A stretch of 64,000 nt of DNA from Acidobacteriaceae bacterium (GTDB lineage: Bacteria > Acidobacteriota > Terriglobia > Bryobacterales > Bryobacteraceae), in NCBI GenBank assembly GCA_019240475.1, contig JAFAYI010000024.1, positions 496,001 to 560,000 of the forward strand, given 5' to 3'. The translations under genes and the position numbers were made by a program. The notes beneath the pieces are model-generated. The model worked only from the letters and a program-made list of their open reading frames with translations. It had not been told where the DNA came from and searched no databases. Shown piece after piece: positions 7,501-15,434 of the stretch. The stretch's first letter is position 1, and each line of letters starts with the position of its first letter.

Positions 7501-9707
7501 GCTCTCTGGGTCAGGGCGGCGACGGCTTGCGGATTGCCGCTGACGACGGTTTGGCGCGGGCTGTTGATCGCCGCGATATGCACGCCTTCCGGCAATATCG
7601 ATTCGAGTTGTGCATGCGGCGCGGCGATGCTCGCCATGGAACCGGAAGCGGAGTGCCGCATCATGATTTCGCCACGGTCGCGCGCAAGCCGAACGGCGCT
7701 CCGGGAATCGATCGCGCCTGCCCAGGCGAGCGCCGCAATTTCTCCTAAACTGTGGCCGACGGCGAGACAACCGGTGATGCCGAGAGCCTCCAGCGCCGCG
7801 AGCGCCGATAGAGACGACGCGATTACAGCGGGCTGAGCAATGGAGGTGTCTGAATCTGGCCCCTCGCGAAGATCTGCCTCGGCATAGAGTTGTTCGCAGG
7901 CTGCGAAGCGCCGGCCCAGCGCTCCGGCGATTCGCCGAACCGGTGCTGCTTGGCCGGGGAAAAGCAGAGCGATGCGCGGAGCGCGAGCGACTGAGGACAG
8001 ATAGATCGCCTTCGAAGGTTGAACATGATGCGTGACGCCGCTGCGCAGAAGCTCACGCAGCGTGGCGAGCTTCTCAAAAAGCTGGAGCGGCGTGGAGACA
8101 ACGACGGCGGCTCGGAAAGAGCCGGATGCGGAGGGCAGAAGAGCAGCCGCGGCATCCGATAATTCCGCGAGCGATAGTTCGCGAGCGAGATCGAGCAGGG
8201 AAGAGACGCGGCTCTCAAGAGCAAATGCGTCATCGGCCGCGAAGGCGAAAAGCTCCGCGTCCTGCGGAGAACGGGCGAAGGCGCGCAATGTGGGTTTCGG
8301 GGGCGCGGGGCGCGGCGCGCCGAACTCTTGGAGGACGATGTGCGTGTTGATGCCGCCAAAACCCATGGCGCTTACCGAGGCATAGCGCGCGCTGCCGGCG
8401 ATCCAGGGCTCCGGCGCCCGCAGGATACGCAGCGCGCCATGGGGGCCCGCGACTTCTGGGCGCGGGTCATCGCAGCCCGTAGCCGGCGGCAAGATACGGG
8501 ACTCGAGAGCGAGCGTCGCCTTGATGAGGCCCGCGGCGCCGGCGGCCGCTTTCGTATGGCCGATGTTGGCTTTGATCGAGCCGATTGCCGCGGGGCTCGC
8601 GGCGCCTCCGCAGCGCAACGCGCCGATCGTCTGAAGTTCCGTAAGGTCGCCGATCTCCGTGCCGGTGCCGTGCCCTTCGAAGTAACCGACTGAAGAGACA
8701 TCGATGCCGGCGCGCCGATAGGCTCGTTCCAGGGCGAGAGTCTGGCCGGAGACTTCTGGGCGCGTCATGCTGCCTGCGCCGTCGGAGGAGATGCCCCAAC
8801 CGCGAATCAGAGCGTAGACGCGGCGGCCCGCTGCGAGCGCATCGGCCTCGCGCATGAGCAGAAGCAGACCGCAACCTTCACCCGGCAGGAAACCTCCGGA
8901 ACGCCTGTCGTAAACGCGCATGCGGCGTGGCGCAAGAGCGCCGACCCGCGCGAACCCAATCAATTCGAAAGGATCGATGCTGATGTCGACGCCGCCGGCC
9001 AGCGCCGCATCGGCATCGCCCGCAACCAGCGCGGAACAGGCCTGAGCCACGGCGAGCAGAGAAGAGGCGCAGGCGCCATCCACCACGTAGCCGCCGCCTT
9101 GCAGGTTGAAGAAGTTGCAGATTCTTCCGGCGATGGTGTTGGAAAGGCCGCCGACGAGAGATTCGGGACCGGGTTCGGGAAACGGCTCTTTATACTGCGC
9201 CTCCACTTTTTCGAGCAGCGGCAAGATGCGGGATTCCGGCCAGCCGTCGGTCCGCAGCGATGCGGCCAGTACGCGGCGCACATACGGCCAGCGTTGACGC
9301 AGCAAGGAAGCGCGGGAGATCTCGCCCGTCAGTGTATTGCCCAGATAGACGGCCGTGCTCGCTTGCGGCAGGCCCTGGGCTTGGGTGTAACCGGCGTCCG
9401 CCAACGCATCGGCCGCCACGTCGAGAGCGAGCCATTGGGCCATGTCGGCGGCCCGGTAAGCTTCGCCCGAGATGCGGAATTTGATTCTATCGAATTCGTA
9501 ATTCGATAGAAAAGCGCCTTCGGTGATGTAGATGCTTTCGGCGGCGTGGGGGTCGGCGGACCAATAATCGTCCAGGTTGAGGCGCTCGGGCGGAATGCGG
9601 CGAAAGGCCTGGCGCTGAGCCAGGGCGTTCTTCCAAAGCTCGGCTGGAGAGTGGGCGTCCGGGTAGCGGCAGGCCATGCCGACAATCGCGATTGGTTCGT
9701 TCTTCAA
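4530..9707 (-). CDS. Enediyne-type iterative type I polyketide synthase (PKSE), no C-terminal PPTase
   Basis: A 1725-residue single-module synthase in the order KS-AT-ACP-KR-DH, the order of enediyne PKSs such as SgcE. KS spans about 1-460, with Cys213 (GACASS), His346 (EGHGTGT) and His384 (NIGHTKAAAG). AT covers about 575-880, with Ser653 (GHSLGE) and His753. A single ACP at about 925-1000 has Ser959 in LHLNSIS for the phosphopantetheine arm. KR is at about 1175-1420 (GGGKGIG; Ser1315, Tyr1328, Asn1332). The enediyne-style DH is at about 1440-1710 (NDHVFERTPLFP with His1468; HDAAIHAIQACIP with Asp1636). The N-terminus (ACRYPDAHSPAELW, IPPERLNLDDYW) is diagnostic of the family. Start is TTG 9707 with GGAG eight bases upstream. 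Known relatives are about 1900 residues and end in a phosphopantetheinyl transferase domain; this one stops right after DH, so priming must come from elsewhere. Expected product is a linear polyene. Confidence 0.92.
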   Translation of the reverse strand: MKNEPIAIVGMACRYPDAHSPAELWKNALAQRQAFRRIPPERLNLDDYWSADPHAAESIYITEGAFLSNYEFDRIKFRISGEAYRAADMAQWLALDVAADALADAGYTQAQGLPQASTAVYLGNTLTGEISRASLLRQRWPYVRRVLAASLRTDGWPESRILPLLEKVEAQYKEPFPEPGPESLVGGLSNTIAGRICNFFNLQGGGYVVDGACASSLLAVAQACSALVAGDADAALAGGVDISIDPFELIGFARVGALAPRRMRVYDRRSGGFLPGEGCGLLLLMREADALAAGRRVYALIRGWGISSDGAGSMTRPEVSGQTLALERAYRRAGIDVSSVGYFEGHGTGTEIGDLTELQTIGALRCGGAASPAAIGSIKANIGHTKAAAGAAGLIKATLALESRILPPATGCDDPRPEVAGPHGALRILRAPEPWIAGSARYASVSAMGFGGINTHIVLQEFGAPRPAPPKPTLRAFARSPQDAELFAFAADDAFALESRVSSLLDLARELSLAELSDAAAALLPSASGSFRAAVVVSTPLQLFEKLATLRELLRSGVTHHVQPSKAIYLSSVARAPRIALLFPGQAAPVRRIAGALGRRFAACEQLYAEADLREGPDSDTSIAQPAVIASSLSALAALEALGITGCLAVGHSLGEIAALAWAGAIDSRSAVRLARDRGEIMMRHSASGSMASIAAPHAQLESILPEGVHIAAINSPRQTVVSGNPQAVAALTQRARARGWRVSPLPVAHAFHSPSMAEAARRFPAILDTQSFAGLRRAVYSTISGQLLPARLNLAELLVCQLTSPVQFQAAVEAAAPHADLFIEAGPGVILSGLASEITNVPALSLDAGSESFQSLLNVAGAAFALGAPVRLPALFEDRFTKPFKMERPIFLANPCESAPRMQAPVPHSEKPVAVGEPILSKASPFETVRDLIAQHTQLPPAAVRPDDRLLSDLHLNSISVVQIVAQAARALGAPPASVPVGFANSTVATLAKALAEAKRLPQKQEPLPPGLDSWIRCFRVEWTEENLPARPLPNGPPDWRMIVPPQHPLRDALLQAFSGPGRGVVACVPPAAADEHSTLLLEAARKLRMKEDRFVVVHHGDASSGFARSLRREYPDTGVCLIRIPVSPAACEHAYHEAATSQGFEEIWFDGGGARRVPRLRFVPVAESRLPFLNEHDVVLASGGGKGIGAECALAVARAGSARLLILGRSVPENDGELARNLERIAAAGIRFRYLQADITDRAAVVAAIREGERALGKVTAILHAAGRNVPALIESLDQDAVASTLAPKVEGLRNILAAVSQERLRLLLSFGSIIARMGMPGNADYALANDRLRQITDEFAAAHPACRCHTLEWSLWSEIGMGERLGRVDSIAQQGITPISPEQGTAILQSILAQPILAQSNLARPNLPSSLIIASRFKTLPDLPFEQTDPPLGRFLEHTQMFIPGVELIAGAKLSAATDPYLNDHVFERTPLFPAVLGMEAMAQAAAALGNFTGAMVWRNLAFERPIPISPRESAAIRVYANAGSCGAIKVAIRAEQTGFEIDHFRGVIRFEAASQLDRVRAPQHEPESSIDAAALYGSVLFQSGRFQRVERYSILTSTACRAHLKHAGKDAPRWFGPYSPLTLVLGDPGFHDAAIHAIQACIPRRTVIPTAVDEIRIFRHLDAPEIVVEAVERSSGNGAFVYDLDLLDAQGNILEQWRGLVLRTVGSRALQPETEGAALAN
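5480..5539. repeat. Four 15-bp in-frame tandem units inside the PKS gene
   Basis: Four imperfect 15-base units (5480-5494, 5495-5509, 5510-5524, 5525-5539), most ending in GAGCAA, lie inside the PKS gene. They encode a five-residue periodic stretch (about 1391-1410, ILAQP/ILAQS/NLARP) in the linker between KR and DH. The reading frame is kept, so the array behaves as a length-variable interdomain linker rather than a disruption. Confidence 0.85.
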
Positions 9708-9783
9708 GCGCGTGTTTCTCCGGCAAGTTCGATGAGAGCCGGCCAGCGATAATGCTGCCTATTTTCCCACAATGGCGATGCTT

Positions 9784-10761
9784 TTATATGGATTGCGCTG
9801 CAAACGAGCGGCCGTTTTCGAATTCGGCTCGGATTTCCGCTCGCCAGGCTTCGTACGGCTCCGCGCAATTCAGGCATTTGGCGGCGGCGAGAGCGGAATC
9901 GGTCACGAGAGCAGCCTGGGCGGAGGGCATGCCACAGAAGATGCGGCATGCGGCCTCGGTATGCGGCGTCGGAATGCCGGCGAAGTGGCGGGCCTTTGCG
10001 GCGAACGCCGCGCCCTGCGCCACATGACCGCGATAGGGCGCCGCACGCCCAAGCAGTTCCATCAGCTCGGCTTCGGTGACGCCGCCTGCATAGGTGGCGG
10101 CGAGGCCAACGCCGCTCCAGAGATCGGGGCGGCGGCTGGAAGGGAAGCGATTGACGCAGACGCTTACCTTCCCGGCATCGGCGCCATTGAAGAACCACAG
10201 CGCTCGCCCGAGGCCTTGATCGAATATGCGAGCCGCATTCCCTGGAAGGGACCCGGGCCTCTGCATTCTGGAGATGGTGGATTGCGGGTGGAAGAAGCCT
10301 TCGTGAAAACCGTACCCGTCGATCATCAGCGAGCCCAGATATGGATCGAAGCGATGGGCCAGAAGCTGGATCTTGCGACGCACCCACGGTAGGCGGGCGG
10401 CCGCCCAGCCATAACCGATATAAAGCATGTAGCGGTGAGCGCCGGCTGGGCCGTGCAGGAACTGGTCGAACCTAGGCGCGCGCCTGCGCCAGAGATGATC
10501 GGTCAGCGCCAGGGCCATGCCGGCGCCTTCGAAGGCGAATCCGCGAAACTCCTCGGGAGTGGCGTTCAGTTGAAAGAGCAGAGCGACAAGATCCCGTGTA
10601 TCGAGCGCGGCCAGGTAGCCGTCGATAAAGGTGTGGCCGATCCTTTCGAGGTGAGCTTGTTTTGCGGGCGAGGCGGCCGGAAAGCTTCGCCGCGCGAAAG
10701 AGGCTTCGTCGGGCGAGATGCCGAGAAAAGCGCGTCTTGCGCTCGCGAGGGAAAACTTCAT
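9784..10761 (-). CDS. UNBL / DUF1702 family protein of the enediyne cassette
   Basis: A 325-residue protein of the DUF1702 family (PF08012), the UNBL (SgcE4-type) protein that travels with enediyne PKSs. Diagnostic segments are EFRGFAFEGAGMALAL, YIGYGWAAARLPW, IDGYGFHEGFFH, FDQGLGRALWFFNGAD and RRPDLWSGVGLAATYAGG. I start it at ATG 10761 (MKFSLASARRAF), 16 bases after the thiolase stop; a longer open frame to 10911 would run into the thiolase gene. No signal peptide is evident. Biochemical function is not established; conserved UNBL/UNBV/UNBU proteins are thought to help turn the polyene into an enediyne core. The gene precedes the PKS by 76 bases on the same strand. Confidence 0.9.
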   Translation of the reverse strand: MKFSLASARRAFLGISPDEASFARRSFPAASPAKQAHLERIGHTFIDGYLAALDTRDLVALLFQLNATPEEFRGFAFEGAGMALALTDHLWRRRAPRFDQFLHGPAGAHRYMLYIGYGWAAARLPWVRRKIQLLAHRFDPYLGSLMIDGYGFHEGFFHPQSTISRMQRPGSLPGNAARIFDQGLGRALWFFNGADAGKVSVCVNRFPSSRRPDLWSGVGLAATYAGGVTEAELMELLGRAAPYRGHVAQGAAFAAKARHFAGIPTPHTEAACRIFCGMPSAQAALVTDSALAAAKCLNCAEPYEAWRAEIRAEFENGRSFAAQSI

Positions 10762-10777
10762 AGCGACAGCATGCAAT

Positions 10778-11974
10778 CTAATGCACAGCCTCAAAGAGTG
10801 CGGCTGCGCCTTGGCCGCCGCCGACGCACATGGTGACGAGGCCGTATCGGGAACCGGGCCGGCGCGCCAACTCGTTCGCGAGAGTGCCCGCGAGACGCGA
10901 ACCCGTGACACCGAAAGGATGGCCGATCGAGATGGACCCTCCGTTGACGTTAAGCTTCTCCATCGGCAGCCCGAGCCGGTCGCGGCAGTAGATTACCTGG
11001 ACCGCGAATGCTTCGTTGAGCTCCCAGAGATCTATGTCGTCGACAGAGAGCTTGTGACGCGCGAGCAGTTTGGGCACGGCGAAGACGGGGCCGATGCCCA
11101 TCTCCTGAGGCTCACAGCCGGCGACGACGAAGCCGCGGAAGATCGCTTTATAGGGAATGCCGAGCGCATCGGCGCGCTCGCGCGCCATCAGCAGCGTGGC
11201 GGAGGCGCCGTCGGAAAGCTGCGACGAGTTGCCGGCGGTGACGGTTCCCTGCCCGCTGGTGGGATCGAAGTGCGGCTTCAACGCGAGCAGGCCTTCGAGC
11301 GTGGTATCGGCCCGATTGCATTCGTCGCGGTCGCAGCAGACCTCTCGCGCGCCTATCTTTTCGCCCGTCTTTTTATCGAGCAGGGTCATGGTGGCCTTCA
11401 TCGGAGCGATCTCGTCCGTGAAGAAGCCTTCCTGTTGGGCGCGCGCGGTGCGCTGCTGGCTGGCGAGCGCGTATTCGTCCTGCGCCTCGCGTGAAATCTT
11501 ATAGCGCTTGGCGACCACTTCGGCTGTGTCGCCCATACGCATGTATAAGCCGGGCGCTTTTTTCATCAGCGCGAGATGCGGGTTCACATCGGCGGGAGTC
11601 AGGCTGATGCTCTCTACGCCTCCTCCGATGGCTGCGCCGGCGCCTTCGTGCACGATCTCATGAGCCGCCATGGCGATGGCCTGCAGTCCCGAGGAACAGA
11701 ATCGATTCACGGTTGCGGCGGCCGTGGTGAATGGCAAGCCGGCGAGGACCGCGGAAAGGCGCGCGACGTTCATGCCTTGAGGGCCATGCGGCTGCGCGCA
11801 GCCGAGAACGACGTCTTCCACTTCGGCGGGATCGAGCTGTGGCGTCTTCCGCAGGACGTCTCTTATGCAATGCGCCGCCAAGTCTTCGGGCCGCGTCATG
11901 TTGAAGGAGCCGCGGTACGATTTGGCGAGCCCCGTGCGCGAGCTAGCAACAAGGACAGCTTCTCTGATGTGCAT
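10778..11974 (-). CDS. Acetyl-CoA acyltransferase (thiolase, FadA type)
   Basis: A thiolase that cleaves 3-ketoacyl-CoA or condenses acyl-CoAs. Catalytic landmarks are the nucleophilic Cys in VNRFCSSGLQAIA (residue 93 from the chosen start), the His in GHPFGVTGSRL and the second Cys in MCVGGGQGAA. ATG at 11974 (MHIREAVLVASSRTG) is the conventional N-terminus; an in-frame GTG at 11998 would add eight atypical residues. It is divergent from the FadJ-type gene, with about 50 bases between, so the two probably share a control region and form a split beta-oxidation pair. It also heads the co-directional block that contains the polyketide genes. Confidence 0.92.
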   Translation of the reverse strand: MHIREAVLVASSRTGLAKSYRGSFNMTRPEDLAAHCIRDVLRKTPQLDPAEVEDVVLGCAQPHGPQGMNVARLSAVLAGLPFTTAAATVNRFCSSGLQAIAMAAHEIVHEGAGAAIGGGVESISLTPADVNPHLALMKKAPGLYMRMGDTAEVVAKRYKISREAQDEYALASQQRTARAQQEGFFTDEIAPMKATMTLLDKKTGEKIGAREVCCDRDECNRADTTLEGLLALKPHFDPTSGQGTVTAGNSSQLSDGASATLLMARERADALGIPYKAIFRGFVVAGCEPQEMGIGPVFAVPKLLARHKLSVDDIDLWELNEAFAVQVIYCRDRLGLPMEKLNVNGGSISIGHPFGVTGSRLAGTLANELARRPGSRYGLVTMCVGGGQGAAALFEAVH

Positions 11975-12024
11975 CTGGGATGACTCGGCGGAAGCCACAG
12001 TATATACCTACAAGGGAGGAAGCG
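11975..12024. promoter_or_regulatory. Short divergent control region of thiolase and FadJ genes
   Basis: Fifty bases separate the two divergent beta-oxidation starts. The centre is AT-rich (TATATACC, about 12001-12008). Read on the minus strand, TATACT at about 12004-11999 is a plausible -10 for the thiolase. GGGAGGA at 12014-12020 is a strong ribosome binding site five bases before the plus-strand ATG at 12025 and decides that start. No clear operator can be named. Confidence 0.4.
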
Positions 12025-14148
12025 ATGAGCGAGCTGGTGAGATGGTCGAAACAGGGCGATGTGGCGGTGGTGACGATTGACAACCCGCCGGTGAACGCGA
12101 TCGGACCCGGAGTTCCGGAAGGGATGGAGACGGCGATCCATGCGGCGGAGGCCGACCCGCAGGTTCGCGCGATCGTGGTGATGGGCGCGGGCGCGACGTT
12201 CATTGCGGGCGCCGACATTCGCGAGTTCGGAAAAATCGTTTCGGGCGAGAGGCCGCCGCTTTCGCTTCTGCCGTTTCTGCTGGCGATTGAAGACTGCGAG
12301 AAGCCGGTCGTGATGGCGATTCACGGCCAGGCGCTCGGCGGCGGACTGGAAACCGCCATGGCCGGGCACTACCGCGTGATGACCGCGAATGCGCAGGTGG
12401 GCCAACCCGAGGTGAAGCTGGGCCTGATACCGGGCGCGGGTGGAACACAGCGGCTGCCCCGGTTGGCGGGCGTTATGAAAGCGCTCGAGATGTGCGCGGC
12501 GGGCGAGCCGGTGAATGCGCAGGCGGCGTTTTCGGCCGGCATCGTCGACCGCATCATTGACGGCGACTTGTTGGAAGAATCCGTTGCATTCGCGCGAGAA
12601 GTGATAAACAAGCCGGTCCGCAAGACGCGAGAACGAAACGGCAAACTGGCCGGCGCGTTTCCGGCGATGTTTTCCATGGCTCGCGAACAGGCGCGCAAGA
12701 AAGGCCGCGAGATGAAGGCGCCTCTGGCCGCGATCGATGCCGTGGAAGCCGCGACGCAGTTGCCGTTCGAAGAAGGATGCAAGCGGGAAGCGGAGCTTTT
12801 CACGCAGTGCTTGCATTCGACCGAATCGAAGGCTCTGATCCATATATTTTTCAGCGAACGCGCGGTGGGGAAAATTCCCGGACTGCCCAAGGATGTGAAA
12901 CCAGCCGAGATACGGCGGGCGGCCGTGATCGGGGCCGGCACGATGGGCGGCGGGATCGCCATGACTTATGCCAACGCCGGCATACCGGTGATCGTGAAGG
13001 AGACCGCGCAAGAGGCGCTCGACCACGGCATGGCGATCATTCGAAATAATTACGCGAAAACCGTGAGCAAAGGGCGGCTCACGCAGGCCGTCATGGACCA
13101 GCGCATGAGCCTGATCGCTCCGCAGCTTACTTACGAAGGTTTCGAACAGGCGGACATCATCACGGAAGCTGTGTTCGAAAAGATGAGCGTGAAGAAACAG
13201 GTGTTCGCGGAGCTGGACAAGATCGCCAAGCCGGGCGCCATTTTGGCTTCGAACACTTCCACGCTCGATATCGACGAGATCGCATCCGCGACGAACCGGC
13301 CGGATATGGTAATCGGCACGCACTTCTTCAGTCCCGCAAATGTGATGAAGCTGCTGGAGGTGGTGCGCGGAAAAGCGAGCGGGAACGAAACCATCGCGAG
13401 CGCAATGGCGTTGGGCAAGAAACTGAAAAAGGTCGCGGTGCTGGCGCGCAACGCGCACGGCTTCATCGGCAATCGCATGGTTGAGCCCTATCTGCGAGAG
13501 GCTTATTTCCTGGTGGAAGAAGGGGCGACGGTGGAACAGGTAAACCAGGCGCTCTACGATTTCGGAATGCCGATGGGGCCGCTTGCGATGGACGACCTGG
13601 CAGGGATCGACATCGGCTATCACATTCGCCAGGAGGCGAGCCGCTTTCAGAAGGCAGGCGTGCGGCAGCCGCTGGTTGCCGACAAACTGTTCGAGCGCGG
13701 GCGGTATGGGCAGAAGGCAGGGCGCGGATGGTCGAAGTATGACGAGAACCGTACGCCGTCCGCCGACGAGGAAACAGCCGAACTGATAGAACAAACTGCT
13801 CGCGAGGCGGGGATCGAGCGGCGGCCGGTTTCAACCGAGGAGATTACGGAGCGCTGCATTTACGCGCTGATTAATGAAGGCGCCAAGGTCCTGGCCGAAG
13901 GCATCGCGTTGCGCGCGGCCGACATCGACATTGTTTACATTTATGGATATGGGTTTCCCGCCTGGCGCGGCGGACCGATGTTTTATGCCGATACAGTTGG
14001 GCTCAAGAAAGTTCTAAGCCGCATTGAGGAGTTCGAAGCGCGGCACGGCGCCGAGTTGTGGTCGCCGGCGCCCCTGTTGCGAGAGCTCGCGGCGGCTGGA
14101 GAAACGTTCGAGGCATACGACAAGCGGCAGGAGCGTACGAAGGCGTGA
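12025..14148 (+). CDS. Bifunctional enoyl-CoA hydratase / 3-hydroxyacyl-CoA dehydrogenase (FadJ/FadB type)
   Basis: A 707-residue fusion enzyme carrying out two steps of fatty-acid beta-oxidation. Residues 1 to about 190 form a crotonase domain (oxyanion-hole region HGQALGGGLE; PEVKLGLIPGAGGTQRLP). From about 290 a Rossmann domain (VIGAGTMGGGIA) binds NAD, followed by two C-terminal 3HCDH domains (GFIGNRMVEPYLREA; YGYGFPAWRGGP). The start at 12025 is set by the strong ribosome binding site; an ATG at 11980 in frame is less likely. Partner thiolase is divergent. Length and all domains look normal. Confidence 0.93.
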   Translation: MSELVRWSKQGDVAVVTIDNPPVNAIGPGVPEGMETAIHAAEADPQVRAIVVMGAGATFIAGADIREFGKIVSGERPPLSLLPFLLAIEDCEKPVVMAIHGQALGGGLETAMAGHYRVMTANAQVGQPEVKLGLIPGAGGTQRLPRLAGVMKALEMCAAGEPVNAQAAFSAGIVDRIIDGDLLEESVAFAREVINKPVRKTRERNGKLAGAFPAMFSMAREQARKKGREMKAPLAAIDAVEAATQLPFEEGCKREAELFTQCLHSTESKALIHIFFSERAVGKIPGLPKDVKPAEIRRAAVIGAGTMGGGIAMTYANAGIPVIVKETAQEALDHGMAIIRNNYAKTVSKGRLTQAVMDQRMSLIAPQLTYEGFEQADIITEAVFEKMSVKKQVFAELDKIAKPGAILASNTSTLDIDEIASATNRPDMVIGTHFFSPANVMKLLEVVRGKASGNETIASAMALGKKLKKVAVLARNAHGFIGNRMVEPYLREAYFLVEEGATVEQVNQALYDFGMPMGPLAMDDLAGIDIGYHIRQEASRFQKAGVRQPLVADKLFERGRYGQKAGRGWSKYDENRTPSADEETAELIEQTAREAGIERRPVSTEEITERCIYALINEGAKVLAEGIALRAADIDIVYIYGYGFPAWRGGPMFYADTVGLKKVLSRIEEFEARHGAELWSPAPLLRELAAAGETFEAYDKRQERTKA

Positions 14149-14162
14149 TGGTTCGCGGCCGG

Positions 14163-14750
14163 CTACTCCGGGCGCACCGCGACTCCCGCGGGCACCCAGG
14201 AGCAGAAGACCCGATCGTTGTATTTGCATGCGACGGGGTCGGCCTTGAGCAGCCGCGTGAGCTCGTTGAGCGCATCCAGATCTTTCGAAGCTGCGATTGC
14301 CATGTTATGGTCGGCCGAGCTGACGCGCACGAGATAGATCAGGCGGATGTGCTGCGCGCTATGCGGCAGAGAGAAGGGAAGCGCCGGAGCGCTGGTTTCA
14401 TTAACGGTGGCTCCGTTCTCGGTGATTTCGGCGGACTTGAACCGCAATAGTACTTTTCCGCCGCCGCGCTTTTCGATGGAATAAAAAGAAACCTCATAGC
14501 CAACCAATTCCGAAGCGAGCAGCGTCAAAGTATTTCCATTTTGCTGAGCGGCATGGGTTGCCACTTGATATTGGCCGGAATCGAGAATCGGCACGGTAAT
14601 GCGCAGACGTCCGCCGGGCGCCAGATCCATGTAGGAGTTGTCGAGCGGGAACGCGGCCGGCGCGGGCGTTACCGTCTTACGAGCGCACGCGGTGAAAACG
14701 AGCAGCACGCCGGCGACGAGAACGACCGTTTTCCGCATCTGGCCGATCAT
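14163..14750 (-). CDS. Hypothetical lipoprotein
   Basis: A 195-residue protein with an N-terminal hydrophobic segment (VVLVAGVLLVFTAC) ending in a lipobox-like cysteine, so probably a lipid-anchored exported protein. The mature part has no family I recognise. A start at 14738 (MRKTVVLVAG) would give a more typical signal peptide than the first ATG. It is convergent with the FadJ-type gene (14 bases between stops) and divergent from the sigma-factor gene. It could be a product of stress regulation by the neighbouring sigma factor, but that is only positional. Confidence 0.65.
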   Translation of the reverse strand: MIGQMRKTVVLVAGVLLVFTACARKTVTPAPAAFPLDNSYMDLAPGGRLRITVPILDSGQYQVATHAAQQNGNTLTLLASELVGYEVSFYSIEKRGGGKVLLRFKSAEITENGATVNETSAPALPFSLPHSAQHIRLIYLVRVSSADHNMAIAASKDLDALNELTRLLKADPVACKYNDRVFCSWVPAGVAVRPE

Positions 14751-14828
14751 GACGTACCCGCGATCTCCCCGTTTCTAGATAATAGTGGAACCGCGGGGCT
14801 CCTGTTTGGGAATACCTTATAGAGGCGG

Positions 14829-15434
14829 ATGAGGCGCGAAAGGCAATCGAGCGATTCGGAATGGATCGGGAGTCTATCTTCAACGACCGCGCACAAAGGC
14901 CGCCAAACGGCCTATGCGCTTCTCGATGGCGACGAGCAAGCCTTCGCGGAGATCTATCGAAGCTGCTCCGGCCCGGTGTACCGGTTCGCTCTTTACATGA
15001 CGGGAGACCGGCATCTGGCTGAAGAGGTCACGCAAGAGACGTTTCTGTTTCTGTTGGCGAACGCGTCTTCATTCGATCCGGCGCGCGGGTCTGTGCTCGG
15101 GTGGCTGCTCGGCGTGGCGCGCAATGGAAGCCGGCGAGTGTTGGCGTGTTCGAGCGAAAACGACGCTCTGGACGATCTAAGCGACCCTGAGATCCCGGAC
15201 GATTCGGATCCGTTCGAAGAACTTGCGCAGCGTGAATTGGTGGAGAACGTGCGGCGAGCGGTCGGCTCGCTGCCGCCGGCGCTTCGGGAGGTGGTGATCC
15301 TTTGCGAGCTGCAGGAACTGGAGTATAAAGAAACGGCGGCGGTGCTTGGCTGCCCGATCGGCACGGTGCGTTCCCGCATGAATCGCGCGCGCGCGCTGCT
15401 GCTTGGCAAGCTGAAAGCGAGGTGTTCGGCGTGA
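14829..15434 (+). CDS. ECF-type RNA polymerase sigma factor
   Basis: A 201-residue sigma-70 family protein with region 2 (AFAEIYRSCSGPVYRFAL; RHLAEEVTQETFLFLL) and region 4 (LPPALREVVILCELQELEYKE followed by VLGCPIGTVRSRMNRAR), and no regions 1 or 3, as in extracytoplasmic-function sigma factors. The next gene starts in a GTGA overlap and encodes a membrane-anchored protein that probably acts as its anti-sigma factor. A third gene for a secreted protein follows 21 bases later. The likely signal is envelope-related, but target promoters are not identifiable. Confidence 0.92.
   Translation: MRRERQSSDSEWIGSLSSTTAHKGRQTAYALLDGDEQAFAEIYRSCSGPVYRFALYMTGDRHLAEEVTQETFLFLLANASSFDPARGSVLGWLLGVARNGSRRVLACSSENDALDDLSDPEIPDDSDPFEELAQRELVENVRRAVGSLPPALREVVILCELQELEYKETAAVLGCPIGTVRSRMNRARALLLGKLKARCSA

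Noticed and set aside
9784-10911. A longer start for the UNBL gene (GTG/ATG near 10911)
   Set aside because: It would overlap the thiolase gene by over 130 bases and add a low-complexity N-terminus; ATG 10761 gives the family's normal start.
2782-11974. A complete enediyne biosynthetic gene cluster
   Set aside because: Only UNBL, PKSE and TEBC are present. UNBV, UNBU, tailoring and resistance genes are absent, and no PPTase is seen, so only a reduced cassette is supported.
11896-13794. A 632-codon minus-strand open frame opposite the FadJ gene
   Set aside because: It is a mirror of a GC-rich coding sequence; the peptide is His/Arg-rich without any domain, and the plus strand has a complete FadJ.
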